Origin: Poa pratensis
Lineage: Eukaryota; Streptophyta; Magnoliopsida; Poales; Poaceae
NCBI GenBank assembly: GCA_947311845.1
Contig: CAMZMU010000080.1
Span: forward strand, 44,380,359 to 44,444,358
Reading direction: 5' to 3'
Length of the DNA: 64,000 bases
Shown one piece after another: positions 10,446 to 22,734 of this stretch; positions within the stretch are counted from its first letter, which is position 1, and every line of letters starts with the position of its first letter. Below the pieces are notes generated by a model that was given only the letters and a program-made list of their open reading frames with translations, was not told the origin of the DNA and did not search any database. The position numbers and the translations under genes were made by a program.

Positions 10446-13171
10446 ATGGCTTCGCCGTTGCTCTATCCGTTCCTCGTCTGCCTCGCCGTGCTAGCCTGCA
10501 GCGCCACCACCGCTGCCTCTCACTCTCAGTGCGTTGACAACCCGCCTGACCTGACCGCCGGCGGTAAGGAGGCCGGTGTGGTCGTCAGCGACCTGGCCGG
10601 CTTCAAGGCCTATGTCACCGGTGATGTCTACTCCAAAAGGGCCATCGTCCTTGCCTCCGACTTCTTCGGTTAGTTCATATAGGAGTAGTAAACTGTTTAT
10701 TGAATGTGCAAGGGACTAGGAGTATAACTGTTCGGCTGGTGCGCTTTTTTTTCAGGATTCGAAGCACCATTGTTAAGGTACGACCTTCTTCTTGCCGCAT
10801 TTCCTTTACCCAATCCTGACTGTTCCTTTCTTCCCTCGAGATGACAAGAAAATTTGTGCGGATGGATGAACAGCTCATACGTAGAAGTACAAAATAATGA
10901 TGTGAATGAATTAGTATTACTCCCTGTATGTCGAAAAGATTAATTACTGTAAGCTAGCCCCCTGTAATTGTCTGCTAGAGAAGTATACTAATTACCAAGC
11001 GTATCAAATAAATCGTCGAGATAATCCACGCAAATGCACCGTTCCTGTAACACCATCGCCTGTTTAGAGCATGCTACCATGTGAAATTTAGCTACCCGGA
11101 GCATTTAGTAACCTTCCGCTCTAGTTTAAAATTTTCAATTCATCAACCCGACAAGACGCACAGGAACTTAAATTTTTTTTTAGAGAGTATGCCAAATTGG
11201 CATACCTTATTCATATAGAAGGAGAGCAACAAAATTACAAGAATCTGAATACAGTTGCAAACAACTGTTTCAGACACACCGCACACACACCAAACTCTAA
11301 ACCTACTCTCTCGCGGCATCAGTTGCACCTACACCAACCCTTGCTCTCTCCCATAGCAAGTACTCCTCCTTCACCTTGCCCACCAGAATCATGGGGCTAA
11401 AATTTCACTCCTCAGTCCTCACTATGTACGGCTCAGTACGTCTACCATGCAGTGGCGGAGCCAGGATTTTCATCTTGGGTATGCGGACTCAAAAAGAAAA
11501 TTACAGCACACCAAATATAATATATGTAGGTTCACAATAATATGGCTTGTTCGTAGTAGTGACAAACTCTGTAACAAATAAATTACACTGGAGCTACATA
11601 ATTATTAGTTAACTCTACGATCTCCCTTTTGAAAGCGAGAAATAATGTCATCGTCCTTTACTTGCAAGAAGAAGTGACGCTCAAGAAAAGTAGTACCATG
11701 AGTTCCTATATGTCTTCCTTTTTTTTTGTAAAGCAAGGCAAAAGCTATGTGCTGCCGATGATTTATTTTGCATAGCAAGGAAAGGAAGCCACGGACCGAT
11801 AAAAATATTATCCAGATATGATTGCTCTTTAAAGTAAATAATTAAAAGGATTATGCTTTGTCGCTTACTCGCTTGTTCATGGAAATGAAGGAAAATTGCC
11901 GACAAAGTTGCTGACTATGGCTACTACGTTGTGGTGCCCGATTTCTTCAATGGACAACCTTACACGGAAGGCGCGAATAGAACAGAGTGGTTCGCGGCTC
12001 ACTCTCCGGTAAATCAATTTCATTGATATAAGAGTTCTCCAAAATTCAGTTTACTTTATTTTTTTGCCCATCAAATCGATCGTTCTTACAGGTAAAAGCT
12101 GCTCAAGATGCAAAACCATCTTCGAGGCTTTGAAAAGGAACAGAAAATCTTTTGTCGGAGTTGGGGGCTATTGTTGGGGCGGTTAGTGAAACAGACACAA
12201 AAGAAATCTTGCAGAGGAGAATACGAATTCCTTTTTTTTGCGAGGGAGAATACGAATTCCTTGAACAGGATTAGTTTGACTTCGTACCCATTTTTTCCAG
12301 GACAAACTTTTGGTTTATGCTCTCTTCCTGTACTGAATATATAACAGGGAAATTCGCGGTAGAAGTGGCGAAGACGAACGAGGTAGAAGCGATTGTCATC
12401 TCCCATCCTTCAGCAGTCACCGCTGACGATATGACAGGTGAATTTTTTTTCTAATCTTTTCGTACTCTTGCCGGTGAAGAGAGAGGCATGTGTTCTGATT
12501 CTAAGATCATTGCCACTCAGAGGTCCAGCACCCCATTGAGATTCTTGGAGCTCAGAATGACACTACTACACCGCCAAAATTGGTGTATCAACTTGTGCAT
12601 ACCTTGCGTCAAAGAAATGGGGTGAGTTCCTTGTGATTCTGTTCTACAGACATCTGAATGGAATAATTAACAGGGAATGCAGGATGTGTGTACTTGCCTT
12701 GTTGCCCTATGCTATGCATGAAAGCCTATAACTCAGTTTGAAAAGATGGAACATATTCAATTGGAATAACTAAGACATAAACAGTAAACACATCTGGTTA
12801 TAGTTTGATAGGTTTAGCTGTTATCAAACATTTGGCTTGTTAACAATTGTACAACCAAGTAGTAGACATGTAGCTGTAGATCAACTGGAGAAGTGAGGCT
12901 CTAGGATACTTACTTGCAGTTTAACATGATCAAATATATTTTTTGTTTGCGACGAATTAACATGAACCAAGTTTCCATGTTCTTTGGCAAAAAGGAAAAA
13001 CTGAGCCTTATAGGACTTCGCTTGTTGCAGATTCCCTACTATGCAGAGATCTTTCCAGGAGTTGCGCATGGCTTTGCTTGTAGATACAATGCTACCGACC
13101 CGTTCGCAGTCAAAACAGCTGAACAAGCGCTTGCCTTGATGCTCGACTGGTTCCACAGATACTTAAAATGA
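10446..13171 (+). pseudogene. Secreted dienelactone hydrolase family gene, 7 exons, one-base frameshift in exon 4
   Basis: Exons: 10446-10668, 10756-10777 (22 bp), 11891-12008, 12092-12181, 12348-12437, 12521-12621, 13031-13171; all introns are GT-AG. The product matches plant DLH proteins (often named endo-1,3;1,4-beta-D-glucanase): signal peptide [19 protein letters not shown], then [32 protein letters not shown]. The expected triad is Cys in GYCWGG (exon 4), Asp in GAQND (exon 6) and His in GVAHG (exon 7). Exon 4 is 90 bp, but the phases of exons 3 and 5 need 91: VKAAQDAK at its start and IFEALKRNRKSF after it are in different frames around 12115. Hence the reading frame is broken before the catalytic Cys, leaving a protein of about 130 residues plus tail. 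The rest is well preserved, so the lesion is recent or a sequence error. About 261 aa would be the family's usual length. Small alternative splice sites in exons 3 or 4 do not restore the frame without losing conserved residues. Confidence 0.8.
10778..11890. other. Intron 2 of the hydrolase gene, with mobile-element debris
   Basis: This 1.1-kb intron contains a short T-rich LINE-like 3' end in inverse orientation (about 11168-11230, GCCAAATTGGCATACC) and CAGTGGCGGAGCCAGGA at 11452-11468, a sequence I associate with hAT-type terminal repeats. The matching opposite end was not found, so neither is assigned as a full element. Confidence 0.4.
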
Positions 13172-13319
13172 AAATACATCATCATGCAAGTCATGCACTT
13201 TCTTCTACACCCAAATAAAATGTAATCGCGTTCATATGTAAACTTACACAGCCAGTCATGCAAATAATGTGTTTATGGTCTGTGTGCTTACGAGGTTATA
13301 ATAATCGCTTTACATTGAT

Positions 13320-14270
13320 ACTCTTTTTTTTCTCAAAAGGGGAGTAAAACCCTGGTCTCGCGTCAATCGATACACATAGCCATCTTTACTACTAAATCCA
13401 TCATTCAATTCATTACAATTCAAGGATCACATAATTTCAATACATGAATTAGCCAACAAAAAAGATCAAGCATATAGCACATATACATCTTGTATTCTAG
13501 CTACTACTATGCCGCCAGTCAGCTCGATTGAAAATATCGTGAGCAACCATCACTAGACGGTTGCATCTAGAAACCATACATTCACGTTGATCCGACTGGA
13601 CTACGAAAGACCACAGGTGAATGCAATATTTGGCCATATGAATAACCTGCAAAAGGTGAAAAGATCTTGTTTTCTTAATGTTATTTTTGTTATTCCATAT
13701 CGACCAACAAAATGTTGAAACACCTATGCATATTCTAGTCTTAGTTTTTTGTCGATTACATTCAACCAATTTCTACACATATTTCTGACAATATTTGGTG
13801 AAGACTATGATTAATATGAACTATGCGCCACAAAAGGCGAGCTAAACGACATGAGAGAAAACAATGCTCAATGGTTTCCTCTCATGCAAAAAGCAACATT
13901 TTGTAAACCCATTCTTATTTTTTTATCCAGAATATTCTTAATAAGTAAAACATTTCTATTCAGGAACCTCATAAAATCTTTATCTAAAAAGGCACCTTCA
14001 ATTTCCACAGGTACTTACGAAGAAAATTAGTGTGATCATTAATGACGTTAGCGTACATAGATTGCACCGAGAAGATACGGAGCTTGATTCCAAAAAAAAA
14101 TACCCGGCTCATTAGAAAATTATACCATCATCAGTATTTGGTGAAGTGCACCCAATTAATCCACTTATTGCAAGTTAAATCCCTTCTCAAACTAACATTC
14201 AGTGGGGTTTGTGATAAAAAAATATTAAAGATAGAAACATCTTTTCGTGACACTATATTGTAAACCATGG
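13320..14270 (-). mobile_element. 3' end of a second LINE, decayed
   Basis: On the minus strand 13769-13497 encodes FCWSIWNNKNN, LLQVIHMAKYCIHLW and CNRLVMVAHDIFNRADWR, the C-terminal tail of grass LINE polyproteins, ending in a stop. The element 3' end lies near 13325-13345 with GGGGAGTAAAACCCTGG and the usual A-rich tail (T run on the plus strand). Upstream minus-strand sequence to about 14270 shows further LINE-like decayed frames. It is 5' truncated. Confidence 0.7.
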
Positions 14271-14279
14271 GTAGTGTTA

Positions 14280-14552
14280 GACTAGCCATAGTGGGGAGTA
14301 TCATACACTAGTATCATGCATATGATACTAGTCTATGTTACTAGTTCCATAGTGGGTAGTAACATATTTGTGGTATCATATACTAGTGTATTTATTAGGT
14401 TGCACACACATCTTATCTTGGAATCCGTTATGTTACGGTATCTACATATGATACCACTACCATCTCTCTCCTCATTAACTACAGTGACACGTCATCTTTT
14501 TGGCAACGTGGCATGCATGATACTACCTATGTTACTCCCACTATGGCTAGTC
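14280..14552. mobile_element. MITE (273 bp) with TTA target duplication
   Basis: Terminal inverted repeats GACTAGCCATAGTGGG (left, 14280 on) and CCCACTATGGCTAGTC (right, ending 14552) match over 16 bases, and TTA flanks each side (14277-14279 and 14553-14555). The 3-bp TTA duplication points to the Tourist/Harbinger group. The interior is full of short palindromes around GTATCAT and ACTAGT and has no coding. Confidence 0.85.
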
Positions 14553-14850
14553 TTAAGAGAGTGGATGTGCTTGCCGAGGCGAGAGCACATCACATACTAC
14601 CGATGCAAATGCGTTGATATTGGAAAACCATGTTACCGAGCTGCTCTAAAGGAGACGACTCAGAGGAGCCTCCACTCCGGACCCATCGGCAAAGAAATAT
14701 ACCAAATCTTTCCGGTACCAAGCACAACGAAATTTACGATTTAGAGTAGTATACTCGGGTGTGGTTAGCCCTGTGGTGGTGCAGCATCCCACCAGAGTTC
14801 GATTCCTTGCCTGAGCGAATTTCTGATATCTTACCTTGTAATTAAAAAGG

Positions 14851-15065
14851 AAAAAATCCAAAATAAACCTTAAACTTATAGACCAAAGATAAATGAAACC
14901 CTGAACTTTGAATCCCGAAAATTGACACTCTGGACATGTTAATCTCGGTCTAATCTAAACCATGTACAGTTTTTGCACGCCAGAAAAAAAACTCAAAATT
15001 ACTACTCTCACTGATAGCATGGGCCCACTTGTCATATCTATCTTCAACCTTTTTTCTGCCCCATA
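14851..15065 (+). repeat. Left long terminal inverted repeat
   Basis: Pairs with 18110-18322 on the opposite strand; best conserved in the outer 120 bp (14851-14960). Confidence 0.65.
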
Positions 15066-15299
15066 TTTCTCTTGCGACCCCATATTTCTCTTGCAACCCT
15101 TTCTCCGCTATCAACTCCGGCGACTCGGCCACATCGACGTTCCTACCAGGACTCTAGCCAGAAGAAATCGACCAAATCGAATTAAATACGTAGCTAGCTA
15201 GCCTCTTGGAAAATCAATCGGGCATAGCGCTGTGGTGATGGACGCCATGGGACAAGCATATTCGAGCACGGAGGCGGTTCTTGTTTTGTTGCTCATGTC

Positions 15300-17791
15300 A
15301 AGCAGGAGGACCGATTTGTCTGTTACAAGTCATCTATAAAATCATAACAAAGGTGGCCACCCTTCGTGTGGAGCCTTTCATGGATAAACTGATATCTAAA
15401 TGTCAGACTGCTTTCATCAAAGGGCGTAACATAATGGATGGAGTGATGTCTCTTCACGAAATTCTGCATGAATCAAGAAGGAAAAAACAGCATGGCGTTG
15501 TGTTGAAGATCGACTTCGAGAAGGCATATGACAAGGTTGACTGGGCATACTTACTCCATTGTGTGTCTCAGAAAGGTTTTAGTCAACTCTGGCGCAGGCT
15601 AATCGAGTAAATTATGAAAGATGGAACTCTGTGTGTTAAAATAAATAGCACCAGAGGCAGAGATTTTGGTAGTCAGAGAGGAGTTAGGCAGAGAGATCCG
15701 TTCTCGCCGTTCCTGTTTAATCTGGCGGCTGAAGGGCTGGCGAAACTTGTTCATCAAGCACAGATAGCTGGTCAAGTGGGTTGGCTTGGCGCCCATCTAA
15801 TTGAGAAAGGTGTTGCTATCTTCAGTACGCTGATGACACAATATTGTTCATACAAGATGATGTCGATCAAGCTAGACATTTGAAGCTAATATTATATCTG
15901 TTTGAGGCTATGTTTGGGCTTAAGATCAATTTTCTGAAAAGTGAAATTATGATGGTTCTGGATGATACATAAAAAAGTACTGCGGTATGCGGACATGTTT
16001 AATTGCCAATTGGGGGTTGGCCCATGAAGTATTTGGAGGTGCCAGTCTGGGCTCTAGACTGCATGTTGCTGATTTGGAACCTCTGAATGATAAGTTTGGG
16101 AAAAGCTCCAGGGCTGGAAAGGGAGTAATTTTTCCATTGGTGGCAGATTCATTTTGATACAATCATCGCTTAGCAGTCTGGTAATTTATCATTTCTCTAT
16201 GTACCTGTTTCCTGAGCCAAATCTTGAAAGCATGACTAGAATCATGAGGAAGTTCTTATGGCAAGGCACTGCTCAGAAGAAGAAGTACTATATGGTTAAA
16301 TGGAGCTTGATCAATAAACCTAAATCTAAATGTGGTTTGGGGATCAAGGATTTAAAACTGTTCAATGTCAGTCTCTTGTGCAAGTGGTAGTGGAGACTAG
16401 AGAAAGAGGAAGGTTTGTGGCAGTCTTTGGTGAAGGCAAAATATTGTGAAACAAAACGATTCTGTTGTCCGGAAAGATCTCTTTAAAATTAAGAACCTGT
16501 ATATGCAGGGGGAGGGTGATGGTTGTTGATGGAGGAGAGAAACTGACTTTTGGCACGATGCCTGGTGTCGTACTGATCCCTTATGTGATCAGTACCCTCA
16601 ACTCTACAGCATCTGCACCACACAAATTGTTACTGTCAGAGAAATGAAAGATAGAGGTTGGCTACTGCAATTTAGATGGTGGCTTGATGGTCCTCTGCAG
16701 CATCAAATGTCTAATCTACGTAGCAAGATGATGAGAGTTGTTTTAGGTGATGGTCCTGATAGACCTAGATGGAAGCTGTCCTTGTGGGAATTGACAGATC
16801 ATTTAGACAACTCTGGAAATCGAGACTTCCCCTCAAAATTAAAATTTGGCTCTGGCTAATCAGACACAACGCAATTGCTTCAAAAGATAATATGAAAAAA
16901 AGAAAATGGGTAGGGGATTATACTTGTAGGTTTTGTCCTGCTAATGAAACCATCTCTCACATGTTCTTTTGTTGCCCTGCGGCCGTGTACATGTGGAGTG
17001 TTGTTTGCTCTGCTATTGGTGCCAAAACTAGGCCAACATGTTTTACTCAGTATTTCTGGTGGGTTGCAAAGTTTTTCCCCTATGGGACAAACATTCATAT
17101 TATTGGTGTCGCTGCATTTTGCTGGGCAATCGGGAAAACCAGAAATAATGCCTGCTTTGAGAAAAAGTACATATCCTCACCTGTTGAGCTCATCTGCTAC
17201 ATGTGTGCTTTTTTGCGATACTGGGCAGGGTTGCAGAAGGATGGTGACAAGCAGGTGCTAGAAGAAGGAGCAGCTAGGATTCAAGAGCTTGCAATGAAGA
17301 TGCATGGAGTGAACAGCAACTCGCAACTAAGGTTGGAAAATGAGAAGTCAGATGATGAGACGATCGGTGGCAACCGATGATGGGTTGAAGATGTAAAGGT
17401 CTACAATAGTTGTGTGGCTTCTCTTGGTGGTTTTCCTCTTGCAGGAACTTGTAATCTGCTCCATGCTAGGGAGTTAAAAGTTTGTGGCGCTAAGAAGTTT
17501 GGCCGAGGGCTGTGTTAGCCTTGTTGGTTTTCGTTTCTAGGTTTAAGTTCTTCCTAGCTTGTTGTTTTGCGTTCCCAGCGCTCGTATACTGCTGGTTGGT
17601 CCCTGGTGGCCAATTTGCATCTATGCGTGTCTCGTGTCTCTGGGTTTGCAAAAAATCTGGTAGTAGTGCTCTACCCTGCTCCTGATAGAGTAGGTTTTTT
17701 CTTTTTGTCTTTATGTTTCTTTGCCTGAACCTTGTTTTGTTATTCTTAATAAAGGAACCCGGCTCCCCTGGGGGAGACGTTTGGAAAAAAA
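15300..17791 (+). mobile_element. 5'-truncated LINE with decayed reverse transcriptase and zf-RVT region
   Basis: Reverse transcriptase begins abruptly with PICLLQVIYKIITKVATLR (about 15308) and continues with CQTAFIKGRNIMDGV and LKIDFEKAYDKVDW, a stop near 15608, then QRGVRQRDPFSPFLFNLAAE. The catalytic YADD is at 15826-15837 but one frame away from the preceding block, so a frameshift precedes it. Later pieces include MRKFLWQGTAQKKKY, KPKSKCGLGIKDLKLFN, then LPLKIKIWLWLIRHNAIASK and CRFCPANETISHMFFCCPA of the zf-RVT domain (16769-17380). The 3' end is near 17791, after TTCTTAATAAAGG and a short A run. Dead copy; it lies inside the long-inverted-repeat element. Confidence 0.85.
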
Positions 17792-18109
17792 TGTCGGCAG
17801 GAGGAGCGCGACTAGCATCAGCGCATGGCGGCGAGGCAGGATCCAACCCGAGCAGTAGTCACGGAAGGAAGGAGCAGCGGCCCCTCGAAGAGCAGTGCAC
17901 CGTGGTGGACGGGGACGTCGTCCGTGCGGCAACCGGACTTCGCCGCCGTCGCTGCGGCGCTTGCCAACGCCAGGCTGCGCGTCGAGGCCCAGGTCTTGGG
18001 ACGCTGCCTCACCGCTGGGTTGACCACCCTGAAGTCCGGCCTGGCTCCTGGCCGCTGGAAGATACCATCGATTGGGGACAACAAACACCGGCGGCTGCGA
18101 TGGAGATCT

Positions 18110-18322
18110 AGAAAGAGGATGAATATGACATGAGGGCTGAATCGTCAGTGAGAGAAGAAAGAACGTTTCCCGGCCGGGATTGAAGTATTCCCAATGTGCC
18201 AAACATGTCTAGGGTCTGAAATAGACCGGGATTGACAGTTCAGAGTACCAATTTTTGGATTCAAAGTTCAGGATTCCATTTATCTTTGGTCTATAAGTTC
18301 AAGATTTGTTTTGAACTTTCTC
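18110..18322 (-). repeat. Right long terminal inverted repeat
   Basis: Inverse copy of 14851-15065; the outer part (18200-18322) is best conserved. Confidence 0.65.
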
Positions 18323-20090
18323 CCACCCAAACGTACTAAAACCGACACATTTTGTATCCATTTGAGTCGGCCGTTGGAGCTGCCCTCAAGCAGTGGGTCA
18401 AAAGTTCATGGGTTCCAAGTGAGGTATTAAATGTGTGTACTGCCCTGCTCCATTTGAACACACCGTTTGTCAAGTGTCAAGAGTACTCCATCAAAAAAAT
18501 GATCTCAGACACCTCTCATGTGCCTTGGCATTGACATTGCCAAATTCAGAATCAGAGCCTTTAAAAATTACAGATCTAAATCTCGGCAGCAGGGAATCGA
18601 TGCGATCTCTAGGTATGTTCATCTGGTCGCATGTAGGAGTTGAAAAAAAGGGTGGCCATTAATTAGAGCGTAGACATATGCACCTCGACAAAGTACAGCC
18701 ATGTGACCTGTATTTGAGGTACGGAAGCTTCACGGTCTTCAACACAAACACCGACCAGTAAGAAACTTGAACCATTATATTTGGTTGGGTGTAGGATCAG
18801 TCCAATATTTGTACTAGAAATTGTGCATATTTGCCATCATGTACAAAAGGAACTGGATTTGTATAAAAATGGTACAATGAAATGCTTTAACCGTGAAAAA
18901 ACTGCCGAGAGATGTATGTAGTTTTTTTTCTTCTGTAAACTGAAGAAAAATATGGCTGGATTGGTATGACCACTCATCAACGACTTGGTGTTGCTTGATG
19001 CAGCTTCAGGGCATAATCTGTTCTAAAAACAACTCAAAGGAAGGTCTAATGTAAATGCTTTATAAGATGCAATGGTCTATAAGATAATTCTGACACTGCA
19101 GAACTTCATATCTAGATCAAACAAGCGCTGGTATGACTTGGCCTTGAGCACGCAGACCAGATCAGCTGGCTGACTTTGTCCCGAGAGTTGATTTCAGCAA
19201 CTGAAAGCATAGATGCATAGTGAGTCATGCTGAGACTAGTACATGAATCTGCCAACTGTTTGCAAGTTTTGAGAGCTTAATTCAACTATCTCCATGGAGA
19301 AAAATGAACCCACATGCAACTGCTAAATCAAAAACTTCTATGTAATAATTTTTCGTTTGATTATTCCTTTTTGTGCAGGACCTCGTTATACGTAGCTGAC
19401 TTGCTGACCTTTTGACTTCCAGTTTCTTGACGCGGAGGGAGAGCTAAGCTAGTACAAATTTATATACAAATGGAGACAACAAAATCGGAATAGAGGGAGT
19501 AGAACTGAATATCATTCTTAAAGAAAATCGTTACATCAACCAACTACTAGATACTAACGTCTAGTTGGCTATTTTTCATACTCCCTTCGAAGATTTATCT
19601 ATAAACACCTAAATATTACACAATCTCATGAACACAACACCTTTGTCAGGATCCACCGAACAAGCAGTTGGAAGTCTGAAACTGCACAAATCTGACAGTA
19701 ACTGAATACTGAGAACTTGGAACTGCAGCAGATGATGCCTAACCGTGGCTGCGTGCTGAAGTAACTGAAAATAATCACTGACTTTATGCTTTCACTTCCC
19801 TATAGTAGATCTAATGACACGAGGGTTTGGAAGAACTAACTTAGTCAGTGCCAGAAGCCATGTTAGGGCGGCTCACAGATTGGTGCTGTGATAGATTCCT
19901 AGAACAATTAGTCAACTCAACTCGGTTGCTGTTCAAGCTTGAACTGAAGCCCACTTCCATCAATCTTTTTATGCCCCCTTGGCCCCTTCGCCAAACGGTT
20001 CTCTCCAGCTTCTTACATTTCCAAGAATTATTATTATTAGGTTCATCTGGCTTAGACTTGGACAAATTAATCTCCCCTATACAGACCTTT
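18323..20090. other. XTH-B upstream region, no gene seen
   Basis: About 1.8 kb of AT-rich sequence with no convincing coding frame on either strand. GGAGGGAG near 19433, AGAGGGAGTA near 19492 and ACTCCCTTCG near 19580 resemble Stowaway MITE ends, but they do not pair cleanly. Confidence 0.4.
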
Positions 20091-20093
20091 GTC

Positions 20094-20100
20094 TATATAA
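20094..20100 (+). promoter_or_regulatory. Probable TATA box of XTH-B
   Basis: TATATAA in GTCTATATAAGCGC, 73 bp upstream of the start codon at 20173; good spacing for a short leader. Confidence 0.7.
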
Positions 20101-20172
20101 GCGCACCCATACCATCGACAAGAGGCACACTCACACTGCACTCCGAGTTCACTCTTCACACCACCAGAAGCC

Positions 20173-21214
20173 ATGGGCCAGGCTAGGGCTTATCTCCTAG
20201 CCTCCCTAGCGGCGTTCTACCTCGTTACCCTAACCATCCCCCAGGTCACCGCCGACGAATTCGATATCCTATGGGGCAAGTCCAAGGCTAGCCCTGACGG
20301 CACTATCGAGCTGAATCTCGATCGCTACTCGACATCGGCAGTCCGCTCGAAAAGCAAGTATCTCTTCGGGAGGTTTGACATTGACATCAAGCTCGTTCCC
20401 GGGAACTCAGCCGGCACCGTGACCACACTTTATGTAAGTGGCCAAATAATGGACTGATTAACGTCCATGTCGTTAGTGAATCCTTTAGACTAACTGTTTA
20501 TCTTGCATTGGAATCTGGGAATAGATGATGTCTGAGGGATCATGGCAATTCCATGATGAGATCGACATCGAGTTCTTGGGGAACTCCACCAACAACCCCT
20601 ACACCATGCACACCAACCTGTACGCCAGGGGGAAAGGCAGCAGAGAGAAGGGGTACCGGCTTTCGTTTGATCCCACCAAGGACTTCCACACCTACAGCAT
20701 CATTTGGACCCAAGATTTCATCCAGTGAGTACCACTCCACGTAGATACAACATCGCTGCTCACATTTTATTTGCATACGTATTACTTAGAACGAAAAGGT
20801 TTATATGTCAAGGATAGTACACATTGTTCAATCTACTATTTGCAAGAACTAAGCCTCTACATATAGCTCATATGGATATTGTTGTGTTGCAGAATCCTGG
20901 CTGATAACAAGGTGATCCGGCATATCAAAAAACAAATAATGAATGGTGCCCCATACCCGAACTATCAACCAATGAGGGTGTACTGCACTCTCTGGGATGC
21001 CGACGACTGGGCGACGCAGGGCGGGCGGGTCAAGACCGACTGGTCACTAGCGCCATTCACAGCCTACTTCCGGAACTTCAAGGTCACCCCCTGCACTCCA
21101 AACTCCAAGATGTGCTACCAGAGCTCACCTAGTGACGGCGGTGCCAAGATCTATGATTACTGCACTGACCCAAAGAGGGCGATTGGGTCCCAGGAGGAGT
21201 GTAAGTCACAGTAG
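20173..21214 (+). CDS. Xyloglucan endotransglucosylase/hydrolase (XTH-B), GH16 family, 3 exons
   Basis: Exons are 20173-20433, 20525-20724 and 20893-21214, with GT-AG introns of 91 and 168 bp; the joined frame is 783 bp (260 aa), at the short end for XTH. Intron positions and phases are the same as in XTH-A (after GTVTT-Y, and within the codon before IL[V/A]D), showing common origin. Residues 1-27 ([20 protein letters not shown]...) are a signal peptide. The catalytic motif is [11 protein letters not shown] with nucleophile E99 and acid/base E103, followed by N-glycosylation site NST at N107. [14 protein letters not shown] and the C-terminal cysteines (YDYCTD, QEECKSQ end) complete the XET_C region. 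It is clearly diverged from XTH-A across the N-terminal strands, so it is not a recent tandem copy. It appears intact and should act on wall xyloglucan. Confidence 0.95.
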
Positions 21215-21978
21215 AAGTGATTCAACTAGCAGATACAAAGGGGAGAGGTGTACTGGATGATTTAGTCCATTCTTTTGGAATATGAACAGTTCAGTATAAG
21301 AAAGGAAATAAAATATTTTTGTATGAGAAACAGCAAGGCTAGATCCAAAGACCCTACCGTAAGAATTTATGAAGAAAAAAAACAGGAGAATGGCTGCTCT
21401 CCCGCTCCAAGCCCCTCCACCACCAACACTGTCCCCTCCGGTGTTCGCTGGCTTCCACACATCGCCGACTCTCCCTTCGCCGGACGTGCAACCGCTTCCA
21501 ACCCTCGCTTCCTTCCCCACGGTAGATGGCACGGCACGATTTGTATCCAAAGACTAATCGAAATTTCATCCAAAATACAAATTGGATTATGAGTAAATAG
21601 TCGCCAATGACACCGCATGTGTGAATCGGAACCACTTCCTACGCTGGAAGGAGGTGATTCAAGTATTCTTCCAAAAGAAAGAAGAAAAGAACAATAACAA
21701 TTTTAATCATTGCTCGCCTTTTGTCTTCAATGTTATTATTGATAGCTTGGACATACCAGAAAAATTCTCTCTCGCAGACAGCTTACATGGGCGAATCGTA
21801 GAGAGGTTCCAACATATACGAAACTTGATCGAATTTTAGCAAGTGTTGAATGGGACAAAAATTCCTTTAGTGACGGTACGTGCACTGAATCGTTCGAAGT
21901 CGGACCATTGTGTCCAATTTGGAGCCTAGAGAGAAGCCACGAGTAACTAGGGCTAGCCCCAGAGTGGCTGGGGTGTTA
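21215..21978. other. XTH-B downstream region, no gene seen
   Basis: After the stop there is AT-rich 3' UTR-like sequence, then a C-rich block (about 21390-21540) with open frames of 60-110 codons in several phases but no recognised motif. Confidence 0.4.
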
Positions 21979-22734
21979 GGGCATCTTCAACGAAACTCCG
22001 CAAATGGACACGTCCCGTCTGTTTCTGTCAGTGCGCACAGAGGAATGCTCCAACAGCCCACCGCAAATGGACAGGCAAGGGCGGACATGTCGGTTTTCGC
22101 CCCAAATCCGGCTCAAGTTTGGTCCGGGTTTGGGGTGAAACGGACAGTGTCAACGTCCGGCCTTTGTCCTCCCGTGTCCGCCCCAGGCCCGGTTGACAGC
22201 TACACAAACCCCTCCCTCCCACCCCTCTTCCAATCCCGAGCGCCCCCTCCTCCTCGCCGGTGTTGCCGCGTGGTCCATTGTCGCTGCGTCCCTCTGACCC
22301 GCCGCGGCCATATCTAGTCTCCACGGCGGTGCCCCGACTCTGTTGATCGGCCCACGCTAGGACGTTTTTGTCGGTCCCGGAGAATCTCTCGACCCGCGGA
22401 CACCCTCTGTCCTCCGGCCGTGGCAGCGGCTAGACTACCGCGTCGCTACCCATGTGATCGCTGCGGGGAGGCGGGACATCAACCTTCTCGCCAGGACAGC
22501 TCCCTTCTCGCCACCTTTGGCTCGGCCTCGCCGTCGAACTCCAATGCAGCCAAGCCATTCGATGGATTGCCTAGCCGGGCCAGGTATGGGGATCTTCCTG
22601 TTCTTCGTTTGCAAAGGCTAGGTATGTATTTATTGTCGATTATCGTGTAGATGGATAGCGGGGACGAGTTCTGCTACTCTCATTTCATCGATACTTCAGA
22701 TGAGTCATCTGACGATGATACCGACATTTGGGTG

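Larger units (their letters stand above)
14851..18322. mobile_element. Element with long terminal inverted repeats (MULE-like), containing a LINE
   Basis: The left end (14851 on) and right end (to about 18322) are inverted copies over at least 120 bp, with shared blocks CTTATAGACCAAAGATAAAT, CTGAACTTTGAATCC and CGGTCTA. Weaker matching continues inward to about 15065 and 18110 (CTCTCACTGA, TGTCATAT). Long inverted ends of this kind suit Mutator-like elements; I could not find a convincing 9-bp target duplication. The inner right part (17800-18110) is GC-rich and may be captured gene sequence, but I do not recognise it. Confidence 0.6.

Noticed and set aside
11452..11468. hAT-like terminus CAGTGGCGGAGCCAGGA in the hydrolase intron
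   Set aside because: Opposite terminus and 8-bp duplication not found; mentioned only as debris.
17713..18133. Overlapping ORFs of 100-160 codons at the right side of the long-inverted-repeat element
   Set aside because: GC-rich sequence gives open frames in all phases; none shows a family motif. Kept only as possible captured sequence.
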